A DNA stretch of 64,000 bases from Sphingopyxis sp. FD7 (GCF_003609835.1 NZ_AP017899.1:62001-126000), one strand, 5' to 3'; counted from the first letter of the stretch, positions 1 through 8,998 are shown. Numbers and translations are program-made. The notes: generated from the letters alone by a model not told the origin.

Positions 1-339
1 GACGGATATCGTCCGGGCCCGATCGGCCGCCGATATTCCGGTACTCACGCCGTCACGTGCTTCGATCGATACCGTGAAAGCGGTCGAGTGCCGCATTCCA
101 TTTTCACGGCTCATTGGGTTGAGACCGAGGTTGGCAACCTGCTCGCCGGTCAGTGCCAGGCAGATCAGGCCGCGACCGTAGCGCGCCATGAAGTTGATCG
201 CATCCGGGGTCGCCATCTGTGCGGGGATCACCAGATCGCCTTCGTTTTCCCGATCCTCGTCATCGACAAGGATGAACATCCGGCCATTGCGCGCTTCGTC
301 GATGATCTCCAGCGCCGAAGACAGATAGGGTTCGCTCAC
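1..339 (-). CDS. ribB: 3,4-dihydroxy-2-butanone-4-phosphate synthase, 5' part (window edge)
   Basis: RibB makes 3,4-dihydroxy-2-butanone 4-phosphate from ribulose 5-phosphate, the four-carbon precursor of riboflavin. The first 113 residues are visible and the rest lies beyond base 1. The acidic metal-binding motif [10 protein letters not shown] is at residues 26-35, and the conserved [10 protein letters not shown] and GISAADRA stretches follow at about 85-107. I chose the GTG at 339 because it gives the usual RibB N terminus; AAGG lies just upstream. It is the last visible gene of the leftward operon, 17 bp after an FMN reductase gene, so it probably supplies flavin for the monooxygenases encoded here rather than housekeeping needs. 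Whether it is RibB alone or a RibBA fusion cannot be seen. Confidence 0.9.
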   Translation of the reverse strand, partial: MSEPYLSSALEIIDEARNGRMFILVDDEDRENEGDLVIPAQMATPDAINFMARYGRGLICLALTGEQVANLGLNPMSRENGMRHSTAFTVSIEARDGVSTGISAADRARTISV

Positions 340-356
340 CTTAGGTTTCCTCACTG

Positions 357-929
357 TCAGGCGCTCGTGACCTGTCGCGCGAACCAGACGATCTGCGCGG
401 CCTGTGCTGCGCAAACCGACCTTATGGCTTCATCGGCAACGCTGCCATCCTGATCGAAAATTTGCTGCTCCACCGTATTGATGGTGACGCCAATCGGGGT
501 GGGCCAGCCCCGCATGGCGTGAACGATGCCTCGCAGCGCCTGCAACGTTATGCCGCACGCCTGCCAGCCCGCCGCCACCACCACCAGCCCCACCGGCCGT
601 TCGCTGAAGTAGACCCGCTCATCCGAGCGCAGGTCCTCGAGCAGGTCGATGGCGTTCTTCACCAGGCCCGACACGCCGCCGTGGTAGCCGGGCGAGCCGA
701 TCACCAGCCCATCGGCCTTGCGCACGCAGTCAACGAATTCCGACTGCGCCAGGCTGCGATGGGGCAATTCCGGGCAATAATGGGGCAAGACAGCCAGTTC
801 GTTACCGCCGAACATCCGGGTCGAGGCACCAAGTGCCTCGGCCTCAGCCAACACGCAGCGCACGACCCGCTCTCCCGATGAACCCGGCCGGGTCGATCCG
901 CCGATGCCAACGATAAATGGCGCCGTCAC
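357..929 (-). CDS. NADPH-dependent FMN reductase family protein
   Basis: Cytosolic flavodoxin-fold reductase (190 aa) expected to reduce FMN with NAD(P)H. The phosphate-binding loop [11 protein letters not shown] is at residues 10-20, and the second flavin loop [10 protein letters not shown] is at 79-88; both are hallmarks of the NADPH_dep FMN_red (SsuE/ChrR-like) family. It sits between ribB and a cyclase-family gene in the operon that also encodes a luciferase-like monooxygenase, so the simplest reading is that it delivers FMNH2 to that oxygenase. A quinone or azo reductase role is possible for this fold. Confidence 0.85.
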   Translation of the reverse strand: MTAPFIVGIGGSTRPGSSGERVVRCVLAEAEALGASTRMFGGNELAVLPHYCPELPHRSLAQSEFVDCVRKADGLVIGSPGYHGGVSGLVKNAIDLLEDLRSDERVYFSERPVGLVVVAAGWQACGITLQALRGIVHAMRGWPTPIGVTINTVEQQIFDQDGSVADEAIRSVCAAQAAQIVWFARQVTSA

Positions 930-969
930 CGGCGGAACTCCTTGAACAAATGCGGTGCGGCGATGCTGA

Positions 970-1752
970 TCATTCGTCGAAGATCGCTACGGCACGAGTC
1001 CACCCGGCGGACGCCGCGCGGATCTTCATTGGAAAGCACGCAATAGTGAACCCCGTGGCGGGCAATGCCTCCAGGTTGTGCAGCTTTTCCAGGTGACAAT
1101 AGCCGATGTCGCGCCCGGCCTTGTGCCCTTCCCAGATGAGCGAGGCGTCTCCGCTGGCTTCATATCGCTCCAGGGTATGACTGAATGGCGCGTCCCAACT
1201 CCATCCGTCCGTCCCGGTCAGCCTGATGCCGCGCTCGAGCAGATACATTGTCGCTTCGTAGCCCATGCCGCAGCCCGCAGTGACATAATCGTCCGCGCCG
1301 TAGCGTTTACCGGCGGCCGTATTGACGACCACAATCTCGAGTGGTGCCAAGCGGTGGCCAATCCGCTCCAGTTCCGCCTCGACATCCGCGGCGGTGGCCA
1401 CGTAGCCGTCGGCGAAATGGCGAAAATCGAGCTTCACGCCAGGCTGAAAGCACCACTCGAGCGGAACTTCATCGATGGTAATTGCGCGTTCGCCACCGTC
1501 CATCGTCGAGGCATAGTGGTAGGGGGCATCAAGATGGGTGCCGTTATGCGTGATCAGTTCGATGCGCTCGATCGCCCATGCCTCGCCATCGGGCAGGTCT
1601 TCTGCCTTCAGGCCCGGAAAAAAGCCGGTGATTTCGGGCACGGACATCCGGTGGTCGATGTAGTCGATCTTGGGCCGGTAAGCCGGTGGATCAGAGATGA
1701 CGTCGTTCTCCAGAAAAATCGACAGGTCCACGAACCGGCGTGCCATTGTCAA
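970..1752 (-). CDS. Cyclase-family metal-dependent hydrolase
   Basis: A 260-residue protein of the cyclase family (PF04199), which includes kynurenine formamidase and isatin hydrolase. The signature metal-binding motif HNGTHLDAPYHY is at residues 69-80, and a second His-rich stretch, DAPFSHTLERYE, lies near residue 190. Members hydrolyse N-formyl or cyclic amide/ester bonds using Mn or Zn. The ATG at 1752 overlaps the stop of the preceding BKACE gene, indicating translational coupling; an internal Met two codons on is an alternative start. The substrate is unknown, but hydrolytic opening of a lactone, cyclic diketone or amide intermediate fits the operon. Confidence 0.8.
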   Translation of the reverse strand: MTMARRFVDLSIFLENDVISDPPAYRPKIDYIDHRMSVPEITGFFPGLKAEDLPDGEAWAIERIELITHNGTHLDAPYHYASTMDGGERAITIDEVPLEWCFQPGVKLDFRHFADGYVATAADVEAELERIGHRLAPLEIVVVNTAAGKRYGADDYVTAGCGMGYEATMYLLERGIRLTGTDGWSWDAPFSHTLERYEASGDASLIWEGHKAGRDIGYCHLEKLHNLEALPATGFTIACFPMKIRAASAGWTRAVAIFDE

Positions 1753-2675
1753 AACTCCACCCTATCGCCGCCCTTGAGCCCCAGCATCTCGCGCGCTTCC
1801 GCCGGGGTAGCGGGTTCGCGGCCCATTTCCTTGAGGATACGAACGATCTTGGCGACCTGCTGGGCATTGGACGTGGCGAGTTCGCCACGTTCGATGAAGA
1901 GGCTGTCCTCCAGCCCCACACGCACGTGCCCGCCCATCAAGGCGGCCTGCGTAAGGAATGGCATCTGGTGCTTGCCCGCAGCCAGGACCGACCATTGATA
2001 AGTGTCGGCGCCGAACAGCCGATCAGCGGTCGCCTTCATGAACATCAGGTTCTCAAGATCCGGACCGATCCCGCCCAAGATACCGAAGATCATCTGGATG
2101 AAGAAAGGCGGCTTGACCGCCCCGGAATCGACGAAGTGGGCCAGGTTGTAGAGGTGGCCGACATCGTAGCACTCATGCTCGAACCGCGTGCCCGCGTCGG
2201 ACATTGTTTCCAGTATCGTCGCGATATCCCGAAACGTATTGCGGAAGATGAAATCGTCCGAATTGACGATGTAGTCGCGCTCCCACGAATGTTTCCACTG
2301 GTCGATCCGGCGCGAGGCAGGAAACATTGCGAAATTGATCGTACCCATGTTGAGCGAGCACATCTCGGGCAGGAACGTGGTGGCGGCCTTGAGCCGTTCC
2401 GCCAACGGCATGGTGGCGGAACCGCCGGTCGTGATATTGACGACCGCATCAGTCCGCTGCCGAATGACGGGAAGGAACTTGCGGTACACCTCAGGATCGC
2501 CGGTCGGGCGGCCGTCTTCGGGCATCCGGGCGTGTAGGTGGAGGATCGCGGCGCCCGCTTCGACCGCGGCGATGCTCTGCTCGGCGATCTCTTCTGGCGT
2601 GACCGGAAGCGCCGCCGACATTGTGGGCGTATGTGCCCCGCCCGTGACCGCGCAGGTTATTATTGCCTTGGTCAT
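1749..2675 (-). CDS. BKACE-family beta-keto acid cleavage enzyme
   Basis: A 308-residue TIM-barrel protein of the BKACE/DUF849 family, which cleaves a beta-keto acid with acetyl-CoA to give acetoacetate and a new acyl-CoA. The zinc ligands expected from the characterised Kce enzyme are present: His46 and His48 in LHLHAR and Glu256 in VGLEDSLF. Catalytic-site residues around GTINFAMFP also look preserved. I chose the ATG at 2675 because it starts the conserved TKAIITCAVTGG strand and overlaps the upstream stop codon (ATGA). It lies in an operon with an acyl-CoA ligase and beta-oxidation enzymes, so the substrate is probably a beta-keto acid from the degraded compound. Confidence 0.85.
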   Translation of the reverse strand: MTKAIITCAVTGGAHTPTMSAALPVTPEEIAEQSIAAVEAGAAILHLHARMPEDGRPTGDPEVYRKFLPVIRQRTDAVVNITTGGSATMPLAERLKAATTFLPEMCSLNMGTINFAMFPASRRIDQWKHSWERDYIVNSDDFIFRNTFRDIATILETMSDAGTRFEHECYDVGHLYNLAHFVDSGAVKPPFFIQMIFGILGGIGPDLENLMFMKATADRLFGADTYQWSVLAAGKHQMPFLTQAALMGGHVRVGLEDSLFIERGELATSNAQQVAKIVRILKEMGREPATPAEAREMLGLKGGDRVEF

Positions 2676-3475
2676 GCCCGCCTGCCCTGGCGATCGAGCA
2701 ATGCGCGATGCAGACCAAGACGATCGGCCGAGATTTGCGCGCGCATGATCTGGCCGTCCGCCACGTCGACCATCGCGGCAATGCGCAGAACCGCCGGTGC
2801 ACCGACGTACTTGGCATCGATGTCGGCGAATCCGCCCCAGTACTGGCCCTCGCACTCAAGGTGCAGGGCGGCGCGGCTGCCAGCGGTGAACAGGTGCGAA
2901 ATCCGCGTTCGGGCCGGTTCAAAACATTCATCCAGCCGCGGCCCTTCGCTGGCGATCTGTTCGACCGCAGGATGAGCAAGAAACGCAGGGTCCGATGTCC
3001 AGGAATTCACAACCGCTTCGACCTGCGCGCTGGGCGACATCACCGGCGCGTCCCAAGGGCACGCGTGCGGAGGGAGCACCGCATCGCACTCACCCGATTT
3101 CAACTGGCGCTTGCGAGCGAAATAATCTTCTTCCGCCCATCCGTGAGCGAGGCGTCCGCTGGCGATGCGAAACAGGGTGATGCCGCCCCACGCGGCAGCA
3201 GTCCCCTCCCGCCCCGAAACACCGTGCTCGGTAAAGCGCATCGCCACGCCGTCGATTCCGAAAATCGTATCGTGGACCGTCACGCATAGACCAGGAAACT
3301 GGTCGAGCTGCGCGGCGGTGGCCGGCAGGTAGCTCTCGTCACGCCCGTCGAGAAGGAAGCCACCGATGGAAAGCCGGTAACCGGGATCCATGATCCACTC
3401 GACCGCCGCGACATCGTGGGACGTCAGAAAGTCGATCGCAAACCCGCGCAGCAGTCGTGCCTGTTCGCTGATCAT
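2672..3475 (-). CDS. SnoaL/NTF2-like protein, apparently two-domain
   Basis: A 267-residue protein. Residues 1-115 resemble a SnoaL-like (NTF2 fold) ester cyclase domain, with a short helix, a DYR-like GYRLSIGG strand, and a WGGITLFRIASGRLAHGWAEED strand pair (split around residues 95-117). Residues 130-267 look like a second, more divergent NTF2-like domain. Such proteins act as isomerases, hydratases, cyclases or simply binding proteins on small hydrophobic substrates. The ATG at 3475 overlaps the acyl-CoA ligase stop. I cannot assign a reaction; the assignment rests on fold-like patterns, not on catalytic motifs. Confidence 0.6.
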   Translation of the reverse strand: MISEQARLLRGFAIDFLTSHDVAAVEWIMDPGYRLSIGGFLLDGRDESYLPATAAQLDQFPGLCVTVHDTIFGIDGVAMRFTEHGVSGREGTAAAWGGITLFRIASGRLAHGWAEEDYFARKRQLKSGECDAVLPPHACPWDAPVMSPSAQVEAVVNSWTSDPAFLAHPAVEQIASEGPRLDECFEPARTRISHLFTAGSRAALHLECEGQYWGGFADIDAKYVGAPAVLRIAAMVDVADGQIMRAQISADRLGLHRALLDRQGRRA

Positions 3476-4980
3476 TTGCCGGTTCCACCACTTCTTTCGC
3501 GCAGTTCGCGCTTGAGGATCTTGCCTGATGCGTTGCGCGGCAACTCTGCCACGAAGCGAACCGAAGTCGGGCATTTGTAATGCGCCAGCCGCTCCCGCGT
3601 GAATGCGATCAACTCGGCTTCGGTGATCCCGAAGCCTGGTCGCCGGACGACATAGGCGCACGGCGTTTCACCCCATTTCGGATGAGGAATGCCGATCACC
3701 GCGACCTCAGCCACGGCCGGATGATGGAGCAGCACATTGTCAATCTCGCTGGGGTAGATGTTCTCTCCGCCCGAGACGATCATGTCCTTGTAGCGGTCGT
3801 GAATGTAAAGGTATCCGTCCGCATCCCGCGAAGCGGCATCACCCGAACAAAGCCATCCATCCGCGGTTATCGCCGCGGCTGTTTCCTCTTGCTTGCGCCA
3901 GTATTGACGCATGATGGCGGGCGAGCGCATTCGGATTTCACCGGTCTCGCCACTCGCCACCTGTCGGCCCGTGTCCGGATCAACGACTTCGAGTTCCACC
4001 CAAGGCATGGGGCGTCCGCACGAACGCAGGCGAGCCCCGGTATGCTCGTGCGGGAGCAGCGTCACGGTCGTTCCTGCTGTCTCCGTCATGCCGTACACAT
4101 GGGTGAACCCACAGCCGAAGGTCGCGATCGCGCGGTGCAGCAGTTCCTCGCCAATCGGCGCGGCGCCATAGAAGATGTGATCGATTGCAGGGGCAACCAT
4201 GCCACTCTCCGCGACGTGATCAACCAACCGCTGCACGACCGTAGGAACAAAGAAGGCGTGCGTCACGCCGTGCCTTGCTATGGCGTTAAGAACCAGCGCT
4301 GGATCGGCAGAGGGGAGCAGTACCGTCTCCCCACCCTGGCTCAGCGCCAGCAAGGCGTAACCAATCCCGCCGATATGAAACAGCGGCATGGCTACGAGGT
4401 TGACACTCTGGGATGTGAATTGCCAAAGTTCCCCCGCCATGCGGCCCAGGTAGGAGAGGTTGCGCTGCGAGAGCATGGCGCCCTTGGGCCGGCCCGTGGT
4501 GCCCGACGTGTACAGGATCAGTGCGGTATCGTCAGGCACTACGTCGTGGGCTGGGATCGAGTCCGGCACCGCATCGCGCATCGCGGGATAGTCTTCCAGG
4601 CGCAGCTTCGTGCGACCACCAACCTCGGCCACTAGCGGCGCGGATGCAGCGTCGAAGATGATCAGGATTGGATCGGCATCCTCGACGATCTGGGCGATTT
4701 CGCGTGCCGAGAGGCGCCAATTGAGCGGCACAAGAATGGCGCCGATCTTGGCGCAGGCGAACAGCAATTCGAAAACCTCGGGAGATGCCTGGCAGAGCAA
4801 AGCCACCCTATCACCGCTTGCAACTCCACTTCTAACAAGCGCGTTGGCGGCAGCATTGCTGCGGCAGTCGAGTTCGCTAAATGTCAGGGAGATGTCCCCG
4901 CTGGTGATGCATCGGGCCGCCGGATCGCCGGCGACGTGATGTCGCAGCATTGAGACGATATCGACGGGCGGTGCAGGCAT
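3472..4980 (-). CDS. AMP-dependent acyl-CoA synthetase
   Basis: A 502-residue member of the ANL superfamily (fatty-acid/aryl-CoA ligase). The ATP-binding P-loop YTSGTTGRPKGAML is at residues 157-170. The A5 motif YGMTET is near residue 300, the hinge motif SGDAASRDADGYLYIHDR lies near 385-402, and the C-terminal catalytic lysine occurs in ASGKILKREL near the end. It activates a carboxylic acid as its CoA thioester at the cost of ATP to AMP. It lies directly downstream of the acyl-CoA dehydrogenase, with overlapping stop and start. A second ligase at 19525-21213 suggests that two different acids are activated in this island. Confidence 0.92.
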   Translation of the reverse strand: MPAPPVDIVSMLRHHVAGDPAARCITSGDISLTFSELDCRSNAAANALVRSGVASGDRVALLCQASPEVFELLFACAKIGAILVPLNWRLSAREIAQIVEDADPILIIFDAASAPLVAEVGGRTKLRLEDYPAMRDAVPDSIPAHDVVPDDTALILYTSGTTGRPKGAMLSQRNLSYLGRMAGELWQFTSQSVNLVAMPLFHIGGIGYALLALSQGGETVLLPSADPALVLNAIARHGVTHAFFVPTVVQRLVDHVAESGMVAPAIDHIFYGAAPIGEELLHRAIATFGCGFTHVYGMTETAGTTVTLLPHEHTGARLRSCGRPMPWVELEVVDPDTGRQVASGETGEIRMRSPAIMRQYWRKQEETAAAITADGWLCSGDAASRDADGYLYIHDRYKDMIVSGGENIYPSEIDNVLLHHPAVAEVAVIGIPHPKWGETPCAYVVRRPGFGITEAELIAFTRERLAHYKCPTSVRFVAELPRNASGKILKRELRERSGGTGK

Positions 4981-6155
4981 CAGTAGCTCTTGGGCAGGCC
5001 CAGGCTATGCTGAGCGATGTGGTTGAGGACCATTTCGCGACTGACAGGCGCGGTCTTGTGCAGTCGCGTCACGAACCACAGATCGGCCAATCCGTATTCG
5101 TAGGACAGGCCATTGCCGCCGTGGGTTTGCATTGCCTGGTCCAGCGCCTTGAGCGAGGTTTCGGCGGCCAGGAACTTCGCCATGTTCGCGGCCTCCGCTG
5201 CGTCCTCTCCAGCGTCGTATAACTGAGCCGCCCGGGCCGCCATCAATCGGGCTGACTGCACCCCGACGTATCCTTCGGCAAGCGGATGCGCGACGCCTTG
5301 ATGCGCGCCTATCGGCGTCTTCCACACCGAACGGTCGCAGGCATACTGCGCCGCTTGCGCCAAGGCGAACCGGGCGATGCCATTGTTGATCGCGGCAGCG
5401 GCGACACGTTCGGGATTGAGTCCGACGAAAACCTGCCGCAAGCCCGCCCCGGCCTCTCCGATCAAAGCCTCGCGCGGCAATTCGACGTCGTCGTAAAAAA
5501 CGGTGAACTGCTTCTCTGGAACGCTGAGCGCGGAATCGATCGGTTGCCAGCTCAGCCCCTTCGCATCGGTCGGCATGATGAACAGCGATAATGCCGGGCG
5601 TTCCGGGGTGGATCGGGCATCATCGCGGGCGACCACCAGGACCGCGTCCGACTCATCGATCGCGGAAGTCCAGTACTTGGCGCCCTTGATCACCCAGCCG
5701 CCCGACGTTTCACGCGCGGTGGTGCTGATCTGGTGCGAATTGGAGCCGGCATTGGGTTCGGTAATACTGAAAGCCATGCGCTTGCGACCACTTGCCAACT
5801 CAGGCAACCAGTCGCGCTGAAGCTGCTCGGAACCGAACGCAGCAATGATCGGCGCGCAGATCGAATTGATCACGAGCGCCAACAGGGGACTCCCGTGGGC
5901 AGCGACCTCCTCGATCACCACGTAGTAATCGCCGAGCCCTCCTCCGCCTCCGCCGTATTGCTCGGGGATGTGAACTCCCAGAAAGCCCGCGTCACCGAGT
6001 GCCGCCCACAGGGCATCGGGCCGTTCCCCGCGCCTGACGACGTCCTGGAAATACGATCGCCCATATCCGGCCATCACTTTGGCCACGCTGTCGCGCAGCG
6101 CCGCGTGATGGTCCGACAAATCGACCAGCGGCCCGTGAAAAAGCGTCGTGCTCAT
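4980..6155 (-). CDS. Acyl-CoA dehydrogenase
   Basis: A 391-residue FAD flavoprotein that introduces an alpha,beta double bond into an acyl-CoA. The N-terminal helical domain is followed by the flavin/substrate signature MAFSITEPNAGSNS around residue 130 and by the C-terminal QAMQTHGGNGLSYEYGLADLW stretch (residues about 345-365). I chose the ATG at 6155 (MSTTLFHGPL) because upstream codons read as non-conserved low-complexity sequence and an internal start gives a normal family length. The conserved catalytic Glu is not placed with certainty: this looks like the divergent group used for unusual side chains. It is followed by the acyl-CoA ligase in the same operon. Confidence 0.9.
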   Translation of the reverse strand: MSTTLFHGPLVDLSDHHAALRDSVAKVMAGYGRSYFQDVVRRGERPDALWAALGDAGFLGVHIPEQYGGGGGGLGDYYVVIEEVAAHGSPLLALVINSICAPIIAAFGSEQLQRDWLPELASGRKRMAFSITEPNAGSNSHQISTTARETSGGWVIKGAKYWTSAIDESDAVLVVARDDARSTPERPALSLFIMPTDAKGLSWQPIDSALSVPEKQFTVFYDDVELPREALIGEAGAGLRQVFVGLNPERVAAAAINNGIARFALAQAAQYACDRSVWKTPIGAHQGVAHPLAEGYVGVQSARLMAARAAQLYDAGEDAAEAANMAKFLAAETSLKALDQAMQTHGGNGLSYEYGLADLWFVTRLHKTAPVSREMVLNHIAQHSLGLPKSY

Positions 6156-6174
6156 CTGCTGTACTCCAGAATGC

Positions 6175-7017
6175 TCAGGCGGGCCATGCGAAGAACCCCT
6201 GGCCGGACTTCGCGCCCAGCTTGCCCTCGGCAACCATCGCTATGAGGATTTCGGGCGGCGCGAACCGCGATCCATGCGCGGCCTCGAGCGTGCGCGCGAT
6301 GTCGAGGCGGACATCCAGCCCGACGATGTCGCTCAGCCGGAGCGGGCCCACCGGGTGGCGATATGCCAGAACGGCGGCCTGATCGATGTCCTCCGCGCTC
6401 GCGACCCCGCTTTCAAGCATCCGCATCGCTTCAAGCGAAGCGATCAGATCGAGCCGACTGGTGGCAAAGCCCGGCACGTCGCGAACCAACAACGATTGTT
6501 TGCCCATCCACCCGACGATGGCGCGCGCGGCTTCGATCGTGGTCGGCGAAGTCGCGCTCCCTTGAACCAATTCCACCAGTTTGAGCGACCATACCGGATT
6601 GAAGAAATGCATCCCGAGAAACTGCCGGGGCGACGGAAGCTCCGCGGCGAGCCGATCGATCGACAGCGCGCTGGTGTTGGTCGCGAGCAACGCCGGTCGA
6701 CGCGACGCAGCCTGAGCCAGCACCTGGCGCTTCAGTTCGAAACGCTCGGGCACCGATTCCACGATCAGGTCCAGCCCTTCGTCCAGGGCTTCAACACTCT
6801 TCGCGCGGACAATCCTTACCTGCAATGCGGTAGCCGCGTCCTGGGACAGCTTGCCGCGACCAATCGCACTACTGGAAGCCTCAGCCACGATTGCGCGCAT
6901 CTGCTCGGCGCGTCGATCGTCGGGCTCCACGACTGTAACCGCGGCACCTGCCTGGGCCATTACATAAGCGATGCCCACACCCATTGTGCCGCCGCCGATG
7001 ACCGCACCCCGGTTCAT
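6175..7017 (-). CDS. 3-hydroxyacyl-CoA dehydrogenase, short single-function form
   Basis: A 280-residue NAD-dependent dehydrogenase (HAD/PaaH type) that oxidises 3-hydroxyacyl-CoA to 3-ketoacyl-CoA. The Rossmann motif GGGTMGVGIA is at residues 8-17. The HFFNPVWSLKLVELV catalytic His-containing segment is near residue 140, and the C terminus ends in GAKSGQGFFAW, as in PaaH/HbdA. The ATG at 7017 overlaps the stop of the upstream crotonase gene. With the crotonase and acyl-CoA dehydrogenase it makes a complete hydration and oxidation pair, but no thiolase is visible; the BKACE enzyme may replace it. Confidence 0.92.
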   Translation of the reverse strand: MNRGAVIGGGTMGVGIAYVMAQAGAAVTVVEPDDRRAEQMRAIVAEASSSAIGRGKLSQDAATALQVRIVRAKSVEALDEGLDLIVESVPERFELKRQVLAQAASRRPALLATNTSALSIDRLAAELPSPRQFLGMHFFNPVWSLKLVELVQGSATSPTTIEAARAIVGWMGKQSLLVRDVPGFATSRLDLIASLEAMRMLESGVASAEDIDQAAVLAYRHPVGPLRLSDIVGLDVRLDIARTLEAAHGSRFAPPEILIAMVAEGKLGAKSGQGFFAWPA

Positions 7018-7787
7018 GTCCCGCTCCATTGCGGAGCGCGCTTTTCAGCGAACGCAAGTGCTCCCTCGCGTGCGTCCTCGGACCCGATCACCGCTTCGGC
7101 CAGCGGTCGTTGTTGGTCCCAGATTTCGCCGTCCGACCACGATCCCGCTTCCTGGACTATCCGCTTGCTCATCAGCACCGAAAGCGGAGCGTTCGAAGCG
7201 ATTTCCCGGGCCAATTCAAGCGCCGCGGCGAGCGCCTCCCCTGGCCTGCTCAGTCGATTGACCAGGCCCCAACCGTGAGCCACCGGTGCAGGCATACGTG
7301 CTCCAGTTAGAATATATTCGAGCGCGATCGCCTGCGGAATTCGGCGAGGCAAGCGTACCAGCCCCCCTGACCCCGCCACAAGACCGCGCGAGACCTCCGG
7401 GAGACCGAACCAGGCATCATCGGCGGCCACGATCAGGTCGCAAGCGAGCGCAAGTTCGCATCCCCCTGCAAGCGCGAAACCTTCGACTGCCGCGATCATC
7501 GGTTTGGCTGGAGGCCGCTCGGTCACACCCGCGAATCCGCGCCCTTCCAGTTCCGGCCGCTCACCCGCCAGGAACGCTTTTAGGTCCATGCCCGAACAAA
7601 ACGACCCTCCGCGTCCGGTGAGTACTCCAACCCTCAGGTCGGTCGTCCCATCCAGTTCGTCGAGGGCATCGGCGATCCGGCGCGATACTTCGGCATCGAC
7701 CGCGTTCCGGCGCGCCGGTCGGTCGATGGCAATGACCATGACTGCGCCGTGCCGCTCGACGGCGACCGGCGGGGCCGACCCATCCAT
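7014..7787 (-). CDS. Enoyl-CoA hydratase/isomerase family protein
   Basis: A 257-residue crotonase-fold enzyme. The oxyanion-hole segments are visible as GSFCSGMDLKAF (about residues 57-68) and AAVEGFALAGGCELALACD (about 99-117). One of the two glutamates expected in a canonical hydratase seems shifted (GLPEVSRGLVAGSGG), so isomerase or hydrolase activity is possible. It begins at ATG 7787, two bases after the monooxygenase stop, and ends inside the start of the hydroxyacyl-CoA dehydrogenase gene. Confidence 0.88.
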   Translation of the reverse strand: MDGSAPPVAVERHGAVMVIAIDRPARRNAVDAEVSRRIADALDELDGTTDLRVGVLTGRGGSFCSGMDLKAFLAGERPELEGRGFAGVTERPPAKPMIAAVEGFALAGGCELALACDLIVAADDAWFGLPEVSRGLVAGSGGLVRLPRRIPQAIALEYILTGARMPAPVAHGWGLVNRLSRPGEALAAALELAREIASNAPLSVLMSKRIVQEAGSWSDGEIWDQQRPLAEAVIGSEDAREGALAFAEKRAPQWSGT

Positions 7788-7789
7788 CG

Positions 7790-8956
7790 TTAAGCCTGCG
7801 GCTTGCCGTGCTTCGCCGAGAATGCGCCGATCGCCGCCTGCTGTTCGGCCGCGAGCTTGTCGCGCACAGCACGGGTGGCGAGTTCGCTCTGCTTCAACCG
7901 GTGATTGGTTTTCTTGAAGTGCGGGATCACATAGTCCCCGAAAATCTCGTAGTGATGCTTCTTCGCCGCCCAGTTCGCCCAGTTGTGGTCAAACAGGAGG
8001 AAACAACCGAACCCGCCGTTCGAAAGCTCCTGCAGGGATTCGATCTGCTCCACCGCTTCCTGCCAGGTGCCAATCACGGCCGCGCCAGTGGACATCGCCC
8101 AATCAATGTATTCGCCTATACTGCTGCCGGTTGGCGTCAGCTGTGGGGTCGAAGCAGTGTGCTGGAGGTAGTCGCAGAATTCGCGAAGACCATACTCGAC
8201 GTCCTTGATCGCCTGATCCTTGGTGTCGGCCAGGTGCATGAGCCCGACCAGGCGCCAGTTCTTGCGATCGACGGTCTTGCCGCATTCCTTGGCGCGTGCC
8301 TCGGCCACGTCCCAGTGCATCGCCAGCACATCGACGCCCGCCTGCATTGTCGCTCCGATCGATAGCAGTCCCGCTCCGTGTGTTCCCGCCAGGCGGGGGC
8401 CCGATGGGGAAACGATGGCGGCCGCCGCGACCTCGGGATGCGGATCCTGATAGAAGTCTAGTTGGAGGCGTGCATCGACCAGCTTGTAACGGTCGGTCTC
8501 GATCGAGATCGGTTCGTTGCTGGTCATCAGGTGCATGAGGACGGCAGTATCCTGCTCCAGCGCATCGCGTTGTTGCGAGGGATGAATGCCAATCATTCCG
8601 GCATCGGTGGCAAGCGCACCGGGGCCGAGACCGAGCATCACTCGGCCACGGGTGAGATGATCGAGCATCGCCAGCCGATCCGCCACCCAGAGCGGATTGT
8701 GATAGGGCAACGAGACGACGCCCGTGCCAAGCCGGATATACTTCGTCTGGGCGGCCACGTGGGCGATGAACAGCAGCGGATCCCCGATCGGTTCCGCGCC
8801 GCCAGAATGGTGCTCGCCAAACCAGGCTTCGTCGAATCCGATCGCGTCCATCAGTTGAACGATCTCTACGTCCCGCTGGAGCGCATAGGTCGGGTTATAG
8901 TTGACCGGCAGGTGGTGCGGCGGGATGAAGCTCCCGAAGCGCAGACGATCAGACAC
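7790..8956 (-). CDS. LLM-class FMN-dependent monooxygenase (luciferase-like)
   Basis: A 388-residue luciferase-like TIM-barrel monooxygenase. N-terminal features are RFGSFIPPHHLP, the FDEAWFGEHHSGG stretch (about residues 40-52) and TGVVSLPYHNPLWVADRLAMLDHLTRGRVMLGLGPG split across residues 78-113, all typical of the bacterial luciferase family. It should use FMNH2 and O2 to hydroxylate or Baeyer-Villiger-oxidise a substrate, with reduced flavin coming from a separate reductase such as the one at 357-929. The start is GTG at 8956 with AAGGAG about 7 nt upstream. It is the first enzyme gene after the TonB-dependent receptor and is probably the entry oxygenase of the operon. Confidence 0.9.
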   Translation of the reverse strand: MSDRLRFGSFIPPHHLPVNYNPTYALQRDVEIVQLMDAIGFDEAWFGEHHSGGAEPIGDPLLFIAHVAAQTKYIRLGTGVVSLPYHNPLWVADRLAMLDHLTRGRVMLGLGPGALATDAGMIGIHPSQQRDALEQDTAVLMHLMTSNEPISIETDRYKLVDARLQLDFYQDPHPEVAAAAIVSPSGPRLAGTHGAGLLSIGATMQAGVDVLAMHWDVAEARAKECGKTVDRKNWRLVGLMHLADTKDQAIKDVEYGLREFCDYLQHTASTPQLTPTGSSIGEYIDWAMSTGAAVIGTWQEAVEQIESLQELSNGGFGCFLLFDHNWANWAAKKHHYEIFGDYVIPHFKKTNHRLKQSELATRAVRDKLAAEQQAAIGAFSAKHGKPQA

Positions 8957-8998
8957 AGCGATGCTCCTTATCCGAAACAGTGGTTGGTTGACGGCAGG

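Noticed and set aside
339..970. FMN riboswitch upstream of ribB
   Set aside because: The 17 bp before ribB are too short to hold one and the gene is internal to an operon; no RFN-type conserved sequence seen.
88..1998. Long + strand open frames opposite ribB, FMN reductase and cyclase genes
   Set aside because: They are shadow frames of high-G+C coding DNA: the minus-strand products have full family motifs, the + frames have none.
3051..3070. Third parS-like site (GGGCACGCGTGCGG)
   Set aside because: Shares only the inner GCACGCGTGC with the par palindromes, lacks the AATT arms and lies within a coding gene.
3580..4635. A 351-codon + strand frame opposite the acyl-CoA ligase
   Set aside because: No family pattern or ribosome-binding site; the opposite strand encodes a complete ANL enzyme.
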